Of a stretch of DNA of 64,000 nt, positions 1 to 16,717 are shown piece after piece. The DNA comes from Epinephelus fuscoguttatus (taxonomy: Eukaryota > Chordata > Actinopteri > Perciformes > Serranidae). The position numbers and the translations under genes are program-made. The number at the start of each line of letters is the position of its first letter. Position 1 is the first letter of the stretch. The DNA is taken from contig NC_064771.1 in NCBI RefSeq assembly GCF_011397635.1, forward strand, positions 12,773,379 through 12,837,378, in the 5' to 3' direction. The notes below the pieces were generated by a model. The model searched no databases and was not told the origin of the DNA. It saw only the letters and a program-made list of their open reading frames with translations.

Positions 1-751
1 CTGTATCTTCATGTTCTACAGTGAAGATTACATGTGATGTTCAGAAATCAGCACTGCCTTATTTCAACACCTTTCAAATAAACACATAAGCATCCATGGT
101 ATTGCCTACAGTAATGTCCTGATACACTACTTTTAATTAAATTAAAGCTAATTTAGCATAGTTTATTGTTAGAACATTCAGAATCAATGACAGGAACGTG
201 CTATTTGATGAACGTACTGATGCTCAGTGAGTATTTGTGGCCTCTGTTAGTCTTTGCTGCCCTCTAGGCCAAAGATATTGTCAACACATGCAGCACATAA
301 CAGTATTTACAGTGCAGTCACAACCTGCATGTTGTTCACAGTTATACAGCTGTCATCTTTGATCACAGTTTTCGTTATGCTGCTTTAGAACTGTATTTTT
401 ACACTTGTTTACCTGAAAAATCAAGTGAAACCAGATTAGGTTTCTGTCATCAAAGAGGATATGAATCTAATTCATTTTAACAATGTTACCCTTTACTCTG
501 AAAATCGTGACCTTTTAGTGATAAATGCAGTTTGAATAGAAAACACAAGTTATAAAAGTGATGACTGTCTTTGACTAGAATGCATTATGGATACCAGCTC
601 CACAAAAGTCAGTTTGTAACGATTCATAACAGCAGACTGTGCTGTAGTACTGTGAAGGTACAAAAAGGAATAATACTTAAGTAATCAAACATTTATATAC
701 ATGTATTTTTAAGTGAAATCAATCTCTGCATCTCCCTGTCATCCTGAGTCA
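1..751. other. 3' flank / 3' UTR of lrrc18
   Basis: AT-rich sequence with no coding potential that I can support. Because lrrc18 is read leftward, its 3' UTR must run into this stretch. A minus-strand AATAAA (TTTATT on the plus strand at 162-167) is the best candidate poly(A) signal and would give a 3' UTR of roughly 0.6 kb. The length is inferred. Confidence 0.4.
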
Positions 752-1186
752 TCAAATTGGGTACTCCCAATCTTGGTTTCCTTTCTCCACCTTCTTCCTC
801 TCAGTTCGGCACCTCTTCAGGCAGTCCTCACACAGGAAGCTGTCCTTGACTAGGTAAAGTCTTTCTGTTAGCACAAGTGACTCGTGGCCCAGTGCCTCCT
901 CAGTGCGGATGGGGTTCCTGTCCAGGTTGACCCACTCCAGCTTTTTCAGCCTCGAAAGGCAGCCAGGGACACGGGTTAATCGGTTGTCAGAGAGGCCGAG
1001 GTGACGGAGCTCCTTCAGAGCGCCGATGGAGGGGGGAAGAGTCTCCAGCTGGTTGAGACCCAGGTTGAGGGTGTGGAGTTTCTTCAGCAGGCGGAGTTCT
1101 CTGGGGAGGCTTGTCAGATGGTTGTTACACAGATTCAAAACCAGCAGGTTCTGGAGACGGCCGATAGTCTCAGGGAGCTGGTCCAG
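752..1186 (-). CDS. lrrc18: lrrc18 coding exon 2 (C-terminal LRRs and stop)
   Basis: Encodes residues 87-230: LRR repeats from LDQLPETIG through WVNLDRNPI, then the cysteine cluster and the terminal WEYPI. The acceptor is ATTGCAG with a T-rich tract upstream. The open frame extends 129 nt further 5' on this strand, but that extension has no LRR character and is intronic. Confidence 0.9.
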   Translation of the reverse strand: MDQLPETIGRLQNLLVLNLCNNHLTSLPRELRLLKKLHTLNLGLNQLETLPPSIGALKELRHLGLSDNRLTRVPGCLSRLKKLEWVNLDRNPIRTEEALGHESLVLTERLYLVKDSFLCEDCLKRCRTERKKVEKGNQDWEYPI

Positions 1187-3729
1187 CTGCAATAAAAACA
1201 TTGACACATTCAGTGATATACAGCATAATGCCAAACACCAATGACAACTGTTTCCTGGAATTTTTACTTCATGCTCTTTTGTTTTAGTGTGTTTATCAGA
1301 CACAGCGGCGTCCAATCAGACACTTATCCATTATATGAAGGCAATTTGGCTGTTAAATTACTCATTAAACACAGTAACATGGACACCGTCACCAGGGGCG
1401 TTGAACAAAATTTTGGACCCTATGCGTGGGTATTCTTTATGAAACCCTCCCTGCACTGACAGCCATTCATTTTAATATGTTTGTAGGCCCTCTTCATATG
1501 GGCCCTATATACTCAGTCCCTCTTGGGGGGAATCCTTCGCCCCCAACCCGTCACACAACAAAGCTTCTTACCAACTGGGCAAACTAAGCAACTCTCCCAG
1601 GGCACCATGGGGTGTTTGTGGTAATTTGAAAAAATGCTAACTTGTTTTTTTTTAATCGTGTACACCACAAAAAGCACAATATAAACAGAAAGCACAGAGG
1701 TAGATCATTCTGTGGCCCCATCCTGTACAGGGGCCATGTCTAGATTAAAACATTAATTAATTCAGTTTATCTTGTGCTTATACTGTATGGCACATATTTC
1801 TAATAGAATGTGTGTTTACAAACTAATAAATAGCTAATAAATACACATGGACAGACAAGAGTGGGAGAAACAGGGTCAATAGGGGCCCCTAGAGGGTTAA
1901 TTCAGAACTGCACAAAGCATGCAGTGGCACATAAACACTTAAAGGGCCAGTGTGTAATATTTGGCATGGTTTATTGTCAATCTGAATCTGAATCTGAATA
2001 TTCTACCCATTAATATGTTTATACAAGTGTATGATCGCTATAAAATAAAATTCGTTTGGTTTTCGTAGCCTTATAATTATGCTTTTATATATATATATAT
2101 ATATATTTCAAGGGCCTTGCTTTAGAGAGGTCGCCATCTTGCGTCGCCATGTATGTAAGACAGCCCGAGCGGACAATGCAGCCAGCCAGAGAACGCGTTT
2201 CGCGTGTATAAATGAACCAACAAAGACAGCGGAAGGAAGAAAGAAGGAGGAGGAAACAGCAGAGAGTGTTAGTAGTTTGTAGATAGAGAGTAGTGAAAAG
2301 TTTTTTTAGTTATAAAGTTTGCGAATGGACCACACTCACCACGCAACAGGACAGAATTAACCCAAACCATCATCTGCAAGGAAAAGAAGACGCTACTTCA
2401 CTCCTTGTGATGCACTCTCTGCAGCGCTTTTCCTCCTGATGATATATCTCCCCAGCGATGGTAGCAGTAGCACCGAATCCCATTCTGTGCATTCAGCCTC
2501 TCTTCTCACCCGCTCAGCATCAAACACATGGAGTTCCTCATCTGTATGCTCCAGCTCAAACAGGTATGGCTCTGGGTCTGTGTCCGCTACAAGAAACTCT
2601 TCAAAATCGCGTTCAAAGTCGTCCATTGCAGCTACTATAGTCCGGAGATATTGCTAGGCTAAATAAACAGCTGAGCTCTGTTTACAGGCTACGCTGTCAG
2701 TCAGTGTGTGGGCTGGAGATTGGTGGAGCAGAGAGGGGAGGGGGGTCCCCACTTGGTATGGTAAACGAGTATGTGTGTATGACGTGTGTCTGTTACGCTA
2801 GAAGAGTCAGAGTTTGAGACGGAGTCTTTTACCCCCTGGAGTGTTACCGGAGTTTCTGGAGTGCTCAAATAAACGGGCCTTTTTCCTGAACACTCCTCTG
2901 GTCTCCTGCTCGTGAGGGATTCATTACAATATCGTAACATGGTTTAGATTTCTAAATAAACATTCACCTCGTGGCTAGATAGACCTACTCCTGAAAAAGT
3001 CGTGCGCAAGGCTTTTTGTCCCTACGAGGCCACCGTCATTTACCCGACGGGAGGGGTGAGCGAGTGAGCCCTGCAATCTAGAATTTGACCACTGATGTCA
3101 CTGTTTTCAATCCATTTTACACACAGGCCCTTTAATATACAAAAGTAAAAAGGAAAATATCACTGGACCTTCAAAGGACCAAGATGACTTTCAATACTCA
3201 ATGTATGTCAACCTTCAAAACCGCCAGATCCTACTCTTCCCACAATGCAACTTAGAACCTTCACTGCATACAACACCCATGTCGTTTAAAGTCCCAGCCG
3301 TAGTGGGCAGCACAGGCTCTTGGTATCCAAGCTCAAGTCGACATTACATCTATGACATCATAGAACCACGCAGTGTATGAAACAGCTAGTTTGTGTCACT
3401 CAGTTAAGAAAGGAGTATGGTCAAATGAACCAAAAATGCTTCTTGGAGCCTTTGTTTTCTGTCATACTCACACAGTTGCTGTGCAGATCCAAAACCTGGA
3501 TGCTGATGAAACTTTCAATAAAGTCGGGGACCTTTCTGATCAGGTTCCTGCTCAGGTCCAGTTCATCCACATTACACAGCTTCTGGATGCACTTCGGCAC
3601 CACGGCAACCTCCTTAAAACTGAGATTCAGACGATGTTTACCATCCAGCGTCAGCTCCAGGCAGTTCTGAACAACTTTCAGGGTGATGGTTTTACTTCTA
3701 CCCTGTTTGGTTTTCTTTCCTTTGGCCAT
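752..3729 (-). CDS. lrrc18: Leucine-rich repeat-containing protein 18 (two coding exons)
   Basis: Join of complement(3472..3729) and complement(752..1186) gives 86 + 144 = 230 aa. The N terminus (MAKGKKTKQG) is lysine-rich, as in vertebrate LRRC18. About six leucine-rich repeats follow, from residue 53 to about 190, with LxxLxLxxNxLxxLP-type repeats (VDELDLSRNLIRKVP, LLVLNLCNNHLTSLP, LHTLNLGLNQLETLP, LRHLGLSDNRLTRVP). A short C-terminal segment holds a CEDCLKRC cysteine cluster. The junction is phase 0, with donor TGT|GTGAGT and acceptor TTGCAG|CTG, and joins HSNC to LDQLPE in perfect LRR register. The start ATG has A at -3 and G at +4 and lies 4 nt after a CTGCAG acceptor, so an upstream non-coding exon is expected. 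The protein is shorter than human LRRC18 (about 260 aa), mainly at the C terminus. LRRC18 is known as a testis/germ-cell protein of poorly defined function. The identity rests on recognised sequence similarity. Confidence 0.9.
1939..3135. mobile_element. Non-autonomous DNA transposon in the lrrc18 intron
   Basis: It starts TTAAAGGGCCAGTGTGTAAT and ends in the near-perfect complement (TTACACACAGGCCCTTTAA), so it has terminal inverted repeats of about 20 bp enclosing 1.2 kb. The TIR matches that of the shorter element at 48513-48868. No transposase is visible. A 77-codon minus-strand frame (2393-2626) is acidic and may be a fragment of an element-borne gene. No clear target-site duplication was seen. 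The remainder of the intron (1187-1938 and 3136-3471) shows no gene. Confidence 0.7.
2086..2107. repeat. (TA)n microsatellite
   Basis: About 11 alternating TA units inside the 1939-3135 element. Confidence 0.85.
3472..3729 (-). CDS. lrrc18: lrrc18 coding exon 1 (start and first LRRs)
   Basis: Encodes residues 1-86 and ends TGT|GTGAGT. An in-frame ATG 57 nt upstream (3786) is rejected as the start, because a CTCCCTGCAG acceptor lies between it and MAKGKK and the extension is not LRRC18-like. Confidence 0.88.
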
Positions 3730-3813
3730 CCTGCTGCAGGGAGACACAGGACAAGCAATGTTTTGATTTAAACACATTTCTTGCAAATAATTTCATGATC
3801 AAGAAACTCTTAC

Positions 3814-3860
3814 CAGCTTTAACGAGTCTGTCTTCTTAGATCCAGCACACTGAATGCAGC
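3814..3860 (-). other. lrrc18: Probable non-coding 5' UTR exon of lrrc18 (5' end unknown)
   Basis: The minus strand reads AAAGCTG|GTAAGAG, with the donor at 3809-3813. This is a strong splice donor about 80 nt upstream of the CTGCAG acceptor that precedes the start ATG. The right-hand limit (transcription start) cannot be fixed by eye, and 3860 is only a placeholder. Confidence 0.45.
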
Positions 3861-4009
3861 TGCAACTATAGTGTCACTTGACCTATTGATCTCTTTCTTC
3901 AGCCTAAAAGTTACACTCTACATCAAGATGCCACAGTTGTTGTAGTCAGACAAGGAAAGTGCTGACATGTGCAGACTCACTTGGCCTCACGAGGGATTTG
4001 TTGTCTTTA

Positions 4010-4022
4010 GTTCCCAGGCAAC
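4010..4022 (-). promoter_or_regulatory. X-box-like RFX motif (proximal)
   Basis: GTTCCCAGGCAAC resembles the RFX X-box consensus GTNRCC-N(0-3)-RGYAAC. The right half-site GGCAAC is perfect and the left half-site has one mismatch. It lies about 200 bp upstream of the putative lrrc18 5' UTR exon. Confidence 0.4.
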
Positions 4023-4188
4023 TGCTATTTGCTCTCAGGAGACTTTATGGCTGTGAGCTGCTCCAGCAGGACACTTCATTCTTTGAGTGAGTATATTTAG
4101 AGGAAATTTTCAGAACAGTGTGGTAACTGTTTCTAGGATTATCCCTTTTAAAAAATAATAAAATCGCATAGATCTTTATACTGCTTTT

Positions 4189-4206
4189 CTGTTGCTTAGG
4201 CAACAG
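4189..4206 (-). promoter_or_regulatory. X-box-like RFX palindrome (distal)
   Basis: CTGTTGC-TTAG-GCAACAG is a perfect 7-bp inverted repeat with a 4-nt spacer. Its core GTTGCTTAGGCAAC matches 11 of 14 positions of the symmetrical RFX site GTTGCCATGGCAAC. RFX factors drive ciliary and testis genes, which would fit lrrc18. Function is inferred from position and symmetry only. Confidence 0.45.
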
Positions 4207-4564
4207 CTTTGGTCCCTTTTTGTGTCAGCTTGCATTAATCCAACAGGAAATACCATTTAGAGTGTTTTGATGTCAAGTCTGAAACGGAGTAATTCAGTGA
4301 TGCTGAAAACCATGTTTTCAAAACAAGGAAATTTATGTTGATATTTTTATGTACAAATGTACTGTATAACCTCCTGCACTGTGTCGCAAATGTTCCTTTT
4401 TTTCTTCACATCATTTGCAAAAAAAAAAAAATGTTGAAAGGCTATGTTGACCTGACATTCCTTCCCTCCTCCCCCTGTCTGTGACCTGATGAAACTGATA
4501 ATGTTTCACTCTTAACGTTAATTGTCAACCAGGCACATGCACAGATAACCCTAACCTAGACAAA

Positions 4565-4935
4565 CATTCATTCATTCATCTTCTAACCGCTTCATCCTCT
4601 TGAGGGTCGTGGGGGGGCTGGAGCCTATCCCAGGTGACATCAGGCAAGAGGCAGGGTACACCCTGGACAGACTATCGCAGGGCTGACACATAGAGACAAA
4701 CAACCATTCACGCTCACATTCACACCTACGGACAATTTAGAGTTACCAATTAACCTAGTCCCCAATCTGCATGTCTTTGGACTGTGGCAGGAAGCCGGAG
4801 TGCCCGGAGAGAACCCACGCTGACACGGGGAGAACATGCAAATTCCGCACAGAAGGGCTCCCATGCCCGGGATTGAACCGGCAACCCTCTTGCTGTGAGG
4901 CGACAGTGCTAACCACCACACCACCGTACCGCCCC
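4565..4935 (-). mobile_element. tRNA-derived SINE, minus orientation, with target-site duplication
   Basis: Read on the minus strand it begins GGGGCGGTACGGTGGTGTGG, with an A-box-like TGGTTAGCAC and a B-box GGTTCAATCC (pol III internal promoter). It continues through the SINE body that is widespread in fishes and ends in a GATGAATG-type tail. It is flanked by CTAGACAAA (4556-4564) and CTACACAAA (4936-4944), an 8/9 target-site duplication. The empty site survives as CTACACAAA at 6704-6712 in the right duplication copy. Confidence 0.85.
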
Positions 4936-5205
4936 CTACACAAAAAAATATGCAAATATTTTCACCTTTTATTTCAAATCTTAAATAACACTCCAGAAAT
5001 TGTTATGTTATGTTGTTACGTTATGATGTACATTAGCAAATCAGCTGTGAATGTTTGACAAAGAAACCAAAAGCTACTTGAGAGAGGTGCTGCTGAGGAC
5101 AGAACTTAAGAAAGAACCACCACCAGCCTTGCCTGAGCAATTTTATAGTCAAATTTTGTCATCTTGTTCTTGGTTTTCTCAACTAAGCTTCTGACAACAT
5201 CAGTC

Positions 5206-5345
5206 ATGTCAGAGGAGGAAAAAAAAATTCCTACAGCAAAACCATGCTGATGGTGCAGAGCATCACCCTGAAGCCTGGAAGGTGCCCACAGAAGTCCATG
5301 GTTGGCTTCTCAGCTTGGGATGCTTTCTGTGGAATCCGATCGTCC
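5206..5345 (+). pseudogene. Orphan, decayed first exon of a sulfotransferase gene
   Basis: The sequence from about 5030 to 5250 parallels the 5' UTR and start of the intact gene at about 6990-7210, including the CAGT(C/T)ATGTCAG start context. The frame reads MSEEEKKIPTAKPC and then stops at 5248-5250, whereas the intact gene reads MSGEENILSHNEAMQ. Beyond the stop, out-of-frame similarity to the rest of exon 1 persists to about 5345. No TYPKAG-encoding end and no further exons were found nearby. This is a remnant of a partial tandem duplication. Confidence 0.75.
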
Positions 5346-5686
5346 ATTTTGACCTTCATATTAATAAGTTAAACTTTTTCATCTTAACAGGTAAAAATAT
5401 AATGTCTTAACACATCAAGTGGATGTTAAAACAAAAGAATTGCCCTGTTTACAAGTACATTTCTGTCATCTTCAGAGATTTAGAACATTAGCTTCCATGC
5501 CATTGGTTGGCATCAACATACCCACTGCTTTTTGACGTAGCGACTGCGTTGGACTCTACTATGCCCACATGGTCATGTGGACTGACTCGTTAGTGGGTAC
5601 GTTTTGGCTACGTACCTATCACCTGTTATCTAGCTACGCAACTGAAATTTGGTATTTGGGACAGTCCACTTTGTGTGTGTGTGTTT

Positions 5687-5710
5687 GGGGGGGGGGGGGG
5701 GGGGGGGGGG
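5687..5710. repeat. Homopolymer run of 24 G after a TG tract
   Basis: A TG-rich lead-in is followed by 24 consecutive G and then an A/T-rich stretch. Such runs can fold into G-quadruplexes, and their length is often unreliable in assemblies. Confidence 0.9.
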
Positions 5711-5790
5711 TATAAATAATAAAAAAAAATACAAATGTGGTGTTTTACACGGGAAAACCGAGCTTGGTATCTACCTTAGTCCTAGCCCCC

Positions 5791-6434
5791 ATGAAACCTT
5801 GCATGAATTAAGGGCACAGCTTAACAGCTGAACTGGAACCAGCGTTTTCCTATGCTAACAGTACTGAGAATATGCTACGCCTTTTTTCTGGAGACACTTG
5901 GAAAAAAAACATGTAGAACACACCACCTGTTACACCTCAAAGCATTAGTTGTTTTCCTTTTTAACCAAATGTGTTAGCGATTAGCCTGCCTTGCTCCGTT
6001 AGCATATTGTGAAATTTAACAGAGCATGAGCTAGCTTACGGGAAACATCTACTCCTTCTAAAAAATGATTAATGATTTGTTACGATGAAACCTTGCGTGA
6101 ATTAAGGGCACAGCTTAACAGCTGAACTGGAACCAGCGTTTTCCTATGCTAACAGTACTGAACGGTACACGGAATATGCTACACCTTTTTTCTGGAGACA
6201 CTTGGAAATAAAACATGTAGAACACACCACCTGTTACACCTCAAAGCATTAGTTGTTTTCCTTTTTAACCAAGTGTGTTAGCGATTAGCCTGCCTTGCTC
6301 CGTTAGCATATTGTGAAATTTAACAGAGCATGAGCTAGCTTACGGGAAACATCTACTCCTTCTAAAAAATGATTAATGATTTGTTACGACTCATGAACAG
6401 ACAGCCCCCATGAAACCTTGCGTGAATTAAGGGC
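5791..6434. repeat. Tandem repeat, 294-bp unit, two copies plus a short third
   Basis: The unit beginning ATGAAACCTTGC(A/G)TGAATTAAGGG starts at 5791, again at 6085, and as a short stub at 6410. The two full copies are nearly identical, with a small GAACGGTACACG-type insertion and a few substitutions in copy 2. Spacing is 294 bp, then 325 bp because about 20 bp is inserted before the stub. No coding content was seen. Confidence 0.9.
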
Positions 6435-7166
6435 ATGGCATGGTATTTGGTTAAACTTTCTGAGCTGTGACTCAAATGTTCCTTTTTCTTATTCACATCG
6501 TTTACCAGAAATAAATGTTGAGAGGCTAAGTTGACCCGACATTCCTTCCCTCCTCCCCCTGATGAAACTGACAATGTTTCACTTGTAACGTTAATTGTCA
6601 ACCAGGCACATGCACTAAGAGACCCCAGGTGGTGCAAGCACCTGTCATTTTGCCCTCTGTCTAGATAAGTGCCCAAATAACTCTCACTTATTCTAACCCT
6701 AACCTACACAAAAGAAATGTGCAAATGTTTTTTCAACTCTCCAGAAATTGTTATTGTTACTTCTTTTATTATCTTTCATAGAAAATTAAAGGGTTAGAAA
6801 ATTACATACACTGAGCCTACAGCTGTGAGTTTAGGAGGGATTGTTTTTCAGATGTCAGAGAGGATGTAGGCTGAAAATCAAAAAAAATCAAGGAGACCAA
6901 ATCAACAGGTTCCAGGCCGGCAGATAAGGATGAGATAATTAAAGAGTGACTTGGATGTTAACGTTTTGATTTGCAGACAGCCGTACTTTATGATGTGCAT
7001 TAGCAAATCAGCTGTCAATGTTTGACAAAGGACCTAAAACTATTTGAGAGAGGAGCTGAGGACAGAACCTCAGGGAGAACCACCACCAGCCTTGCCTGCT
7101 ATTTTACAGTCAGATTTTGGCTTCTTGTTCTTGGTTTTCTTGACTAAACTTCCAACCGAATCAGTT

Positions 7167-13996
<6,830 letters not shown>

Positions 13997-14215
13997 CAGA
14001 TTGGGTTTTTCAAACTGATGCAGAAAGGAAAGACCGATGAGTTGCTACTGTGCAGCGCTCAAAACAGAGGGATACTGTCCAACTATTTGAGATGAGCTAT
14101 ATACCAAAACAAAACATCAATAAATTTGCTTGAGCCTGGATGATGAACACTGTGATCATTGAGCCTCCTGATATGTAGATACGTTTGAAGGGGCAATAAA
14201 AATGTGCTCGACAAT
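13997..14215 (+). other. 3' UTR of the sulfotransferase gene with two poly(A) signals
   Basis: Two AATAAA hexamers follow the stop, at 14119-14124 and 14195-14200, giving predicted 3' UTRs of roughly 140-220 nt. The cleavage site is not visible. Confidence 0.6.
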
Positions 14216-14310
14216 ACAAATCCATTGGTCATTTGATGTCATGAAACCACCAACAGAGTCTCCTGACTGTATGAAGTCTATAGAGAGTGCTCAGAGAATG
14301 AGGTAACAAC

Positions 14311-14550
14311 AGAGTTGTAAGTGCTATATCATAGGCAACTGGACTTACTAGCGTTTCTTGAAGACATTTCGCCTCTCATCCAAGAAGCTTCTTCAGTTCT
14401 AAATGCAGGGGTTCCCACCCACACAGGGTTTATAGCCTGCAACTTCATACCAGTCATTTAGAACTGAAGAAACTTCTTGGATGGGAGGCAATACGTCTTC
14501 AAGAACACAAGCAAGTCTAGTTGCCTACGATATAGCACTTACAATTACCA
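14311..14550. repeat. Long imperfect inverted repeat (two ~93-bp arms)
   Basis: The left arm, about 14311-14404 (AAGTGCTATATC...GAAGACATTTCGCC...TTCAGTTCTAAATG), is the reverse complement of the right arm, about 14457-14548 (CATTTAGAACTGAAGAA...AAGTCTAGTTGCC...). A ~50-bp loop separates them. The arms differ by a modest number of substitutions. The motif AACTGAAGAA-CTTCTTGGATG is widely dispersed in fish genomes as retroelement-derived sequence; the family assignment is from memory and uncertain. Confidence 0.75.
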
Positions 14551-16600
14551 TGACCTGAATGACTGAGAATCTTCACCGACAAGTAACAAGAGAGCTGTCA
14601 ATAAGTTGTGGGCACCTTTCCTAAACTACCTTCCAAATAGCACAGCAGACCTAGTAAGCAGGGGACATAGCATTGTAAACTGGCATTCTTTGACTACCTG
14701 TCTGTCTGTTCTTGAAGTATTTGATGCTCTGAACTTGCTCCCCCTGACTTGTGCAAGATATCCAGGCTCTGAGATCTCTATATCATGCTTTCCTATGTAA
14801 TGTATATGCCAACATGCAATGCTGCTTCTTTCTGTTTGTTTCTTTTTACAAATCCCATAAGGTCTGTGATGTGCTCTTTTCTATCTCTGCTGTCATATGT
14901 TTTTTTTTTTTTTGTTTTGTTTTTTGCTGTTGTTGTGTCATGTTCTGTTATTAAAACAACTGGGTGTAGACTGTTCTTCTTTAGATGAGATTATAGCGCA
15001 CTTGAGAGAAGCAGGGTAAATACCAGTCTGCAGGGAGCTGTAATTTTTTCTTCTATGTTATTTATGAAGCAATGGAAGACAGACTTAAACAATTTGGTGG
15101 GGATGGGATCAAGAGACCAGGTGGGAGACTTTAGGTGCTGAATTCCTCCAGATCGTTGGAGTTGACAGGTGAGAATGTAGACATTTAGCTTATGATAGTG
15201 AATTGGTGTAGGGGTGAAGCAGGGCTAGATATGATGCTTCTCTGAAAGAAGACAGCAAATTCATCAGATTTGGCAGTGGAGAGAAAGTCAAAAGGAGAAG
15301 ATTTGGAGGGATTAATCTGTTTGTCAGTCAAAGAGAACAGGAATGATGCATTATCCTGATTCTGATGTCATGACCTTTTCTTCTCTTAGAGGTTACTTTT
15401 TAGAAACCAGGAAGTGAGACAATGCCTATAAGGAGCTTCTTCAGACAGATTAAATTTTGTTTTTGTAGAAATCTGATCTAGTTAAGAAAAATCCAAGACA
15501 CAACTTTAAAGAGCCAACATTATCAATAAATAAATAAATCATGCATTCATACATTACATAAAAAGTACATTATTAAAAAAAGAAGATTATTATAGTACAT
15601 TTTACATCGGTAGTGTAGGTATTGTTAGTTCAAGATTTTAAAGTCTTTAAACACTTTTTTTCCCCAATATATACATTTGTGAATTATTTTCTGGGACCAG
15701 GATATTTTCTGGCAAAGGGCAAATTTAGAAGTTAAAAGAAATGAAAGCATATCAAAACATTTTACAAATCATGTTACTTCCATTTCTTATTTATAAATTC
15801 TTTAAAAAATAAATGTTTGCCCACAAAAAAAGTTTATTTATTAATATATATCCATTCACCTCTAGAATGTATTCATTATTCAACAGACAATGCACAGAAC
15901 TGTACATATTTCTTATGTTCACTCTTATTCTATTCTTGTTTTTTCTACTGATGTACATCTCGGGGGTAAATTTTTTCACACTTACAGCCTCAGCACAGTG
16001 ACAATAGGGCCTTTATATTATATTTTTGATATTTTTAATGTCTTAAGTACTAGCATTAAACATGGTAGCATAATGCACATTTATTTTTATTTTAATGCCC
16101 ATTTCATTTCTATTTTATTTATTTATATTTACATACTTTCATACTTTTGTTCTTACTTCTTATAATTCTCTATTCTTAACATTGGAGCGACTGTAACAAA
16201 TCACAATTTGCCCTCTGATTATTTACTTATTTATTTTTGGTGGCACATGATTCGTCTCAATTTATAAGAAAGGGTTAAAGATGATCAGTAATAAAGGCAG
16301 GTACCGGAAGTTTAGATAACATCTATGTAGTTCCCCTGAACTTGCCTCCTGCATTACATGCAGTTGGACACTAGATGGAGACAGAGACTGTGCAGGTGGA
16401 TGCGTGTAGTTGTATACGCTGTATGTGCCTGCCTATAATGTGTTTTTTTCTGTGTTTCTTAAAGTTAAATGCTGTTTATGTTCTTTTAGGAGTGTCGTGT
16501 TTGAAATATTATGCAGACATGCCTCTGTTGTACTGTCTCCTGTCGCAGAGCAGTAGTAGTAAAGTGGTTGTAGAGGTGTTGTATAGGAAGTGGGTCTGTG
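14551..16600. other. Intergenic region between the sulfotransferase gene and mrtfa
   Basis: Very AT-rich, with a T homopolymer (14899-14911), an AATAAATAAATAAATC stretch near 15525, and short frames with no family signature. I see no gene. Confidence 0.5.
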
Positions 16601-16619
16601 CGTCCCACGCAGAGGAGGG

Positions 16620-16717
16620 TTTTCCGGTCAAAGTTTCCTTTGTGATTCGGAAGTGGCGGTGTGATGCCAAAGCCGTTTATCCTTACTGACACAGCACACA
16701 AGTGGCGACCATGAAAA
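16620..16717 (+). other. mrtfa: Candidate 5'-most non-coding exon / promoter region of mrtfa
   Basis: A locally CpG-richer stretch is followed by ATGAAAA|GTAAGC, a strong donor at 16718. If it splices to 17353, the ATG at 16711 opens a nine-residue upstream frame that terminates in that exon. The left limit is arbitrary. The assignment to mrtfa is inferred from the chain of compatible splice sites. Confidence 0.35.

Larger units (their letters stand above)
4381..5345. repeat. Segmental duplication, left copy (interrupted by a SINE)
   Basis: Blocks here recur in the same order at 6463-7330. Examples are the GACATTCCTTCCCTCC block, the AACGTTAATTGTCAACCAGG block, GCAAATCAGCTGT...TGTTTGAC, and the stretch leading into a sulfotransferase-like start codon. 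The left copy lacks about 200 bp (6764-6985) present in the right copy and has gained a SINE. Confidence 0.8.

Noticed and set aside
3373..3771. 132-codon plus-strand frame opposite lrrc18 exon 1
   Set aside because: It is a shadow of the minus-strand LRR exon; its translation has no domain character.
4640..4924. Open frames within 4640-5058 on both strands
   Set aside because: They fall inside the SINE body; such frames are a common false gene call in fish genomes.
4880..4935. tRNA gene-like A and B boxes
   Set aside because: They are the tRNA-derived head of the SINE, without a foldable tRNA body. The same applies to 24340-24410 and 38230-38301.
7044..7166. N-terminal extension of sulfotransferase exon 1 (MREELRTEPQ...)
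   Set aside because: It would add 41 non-SULT residues. The stretch matches the duplicated 5' UTR of the orphan copy, and the ATG at 7167 gives the usual family length.
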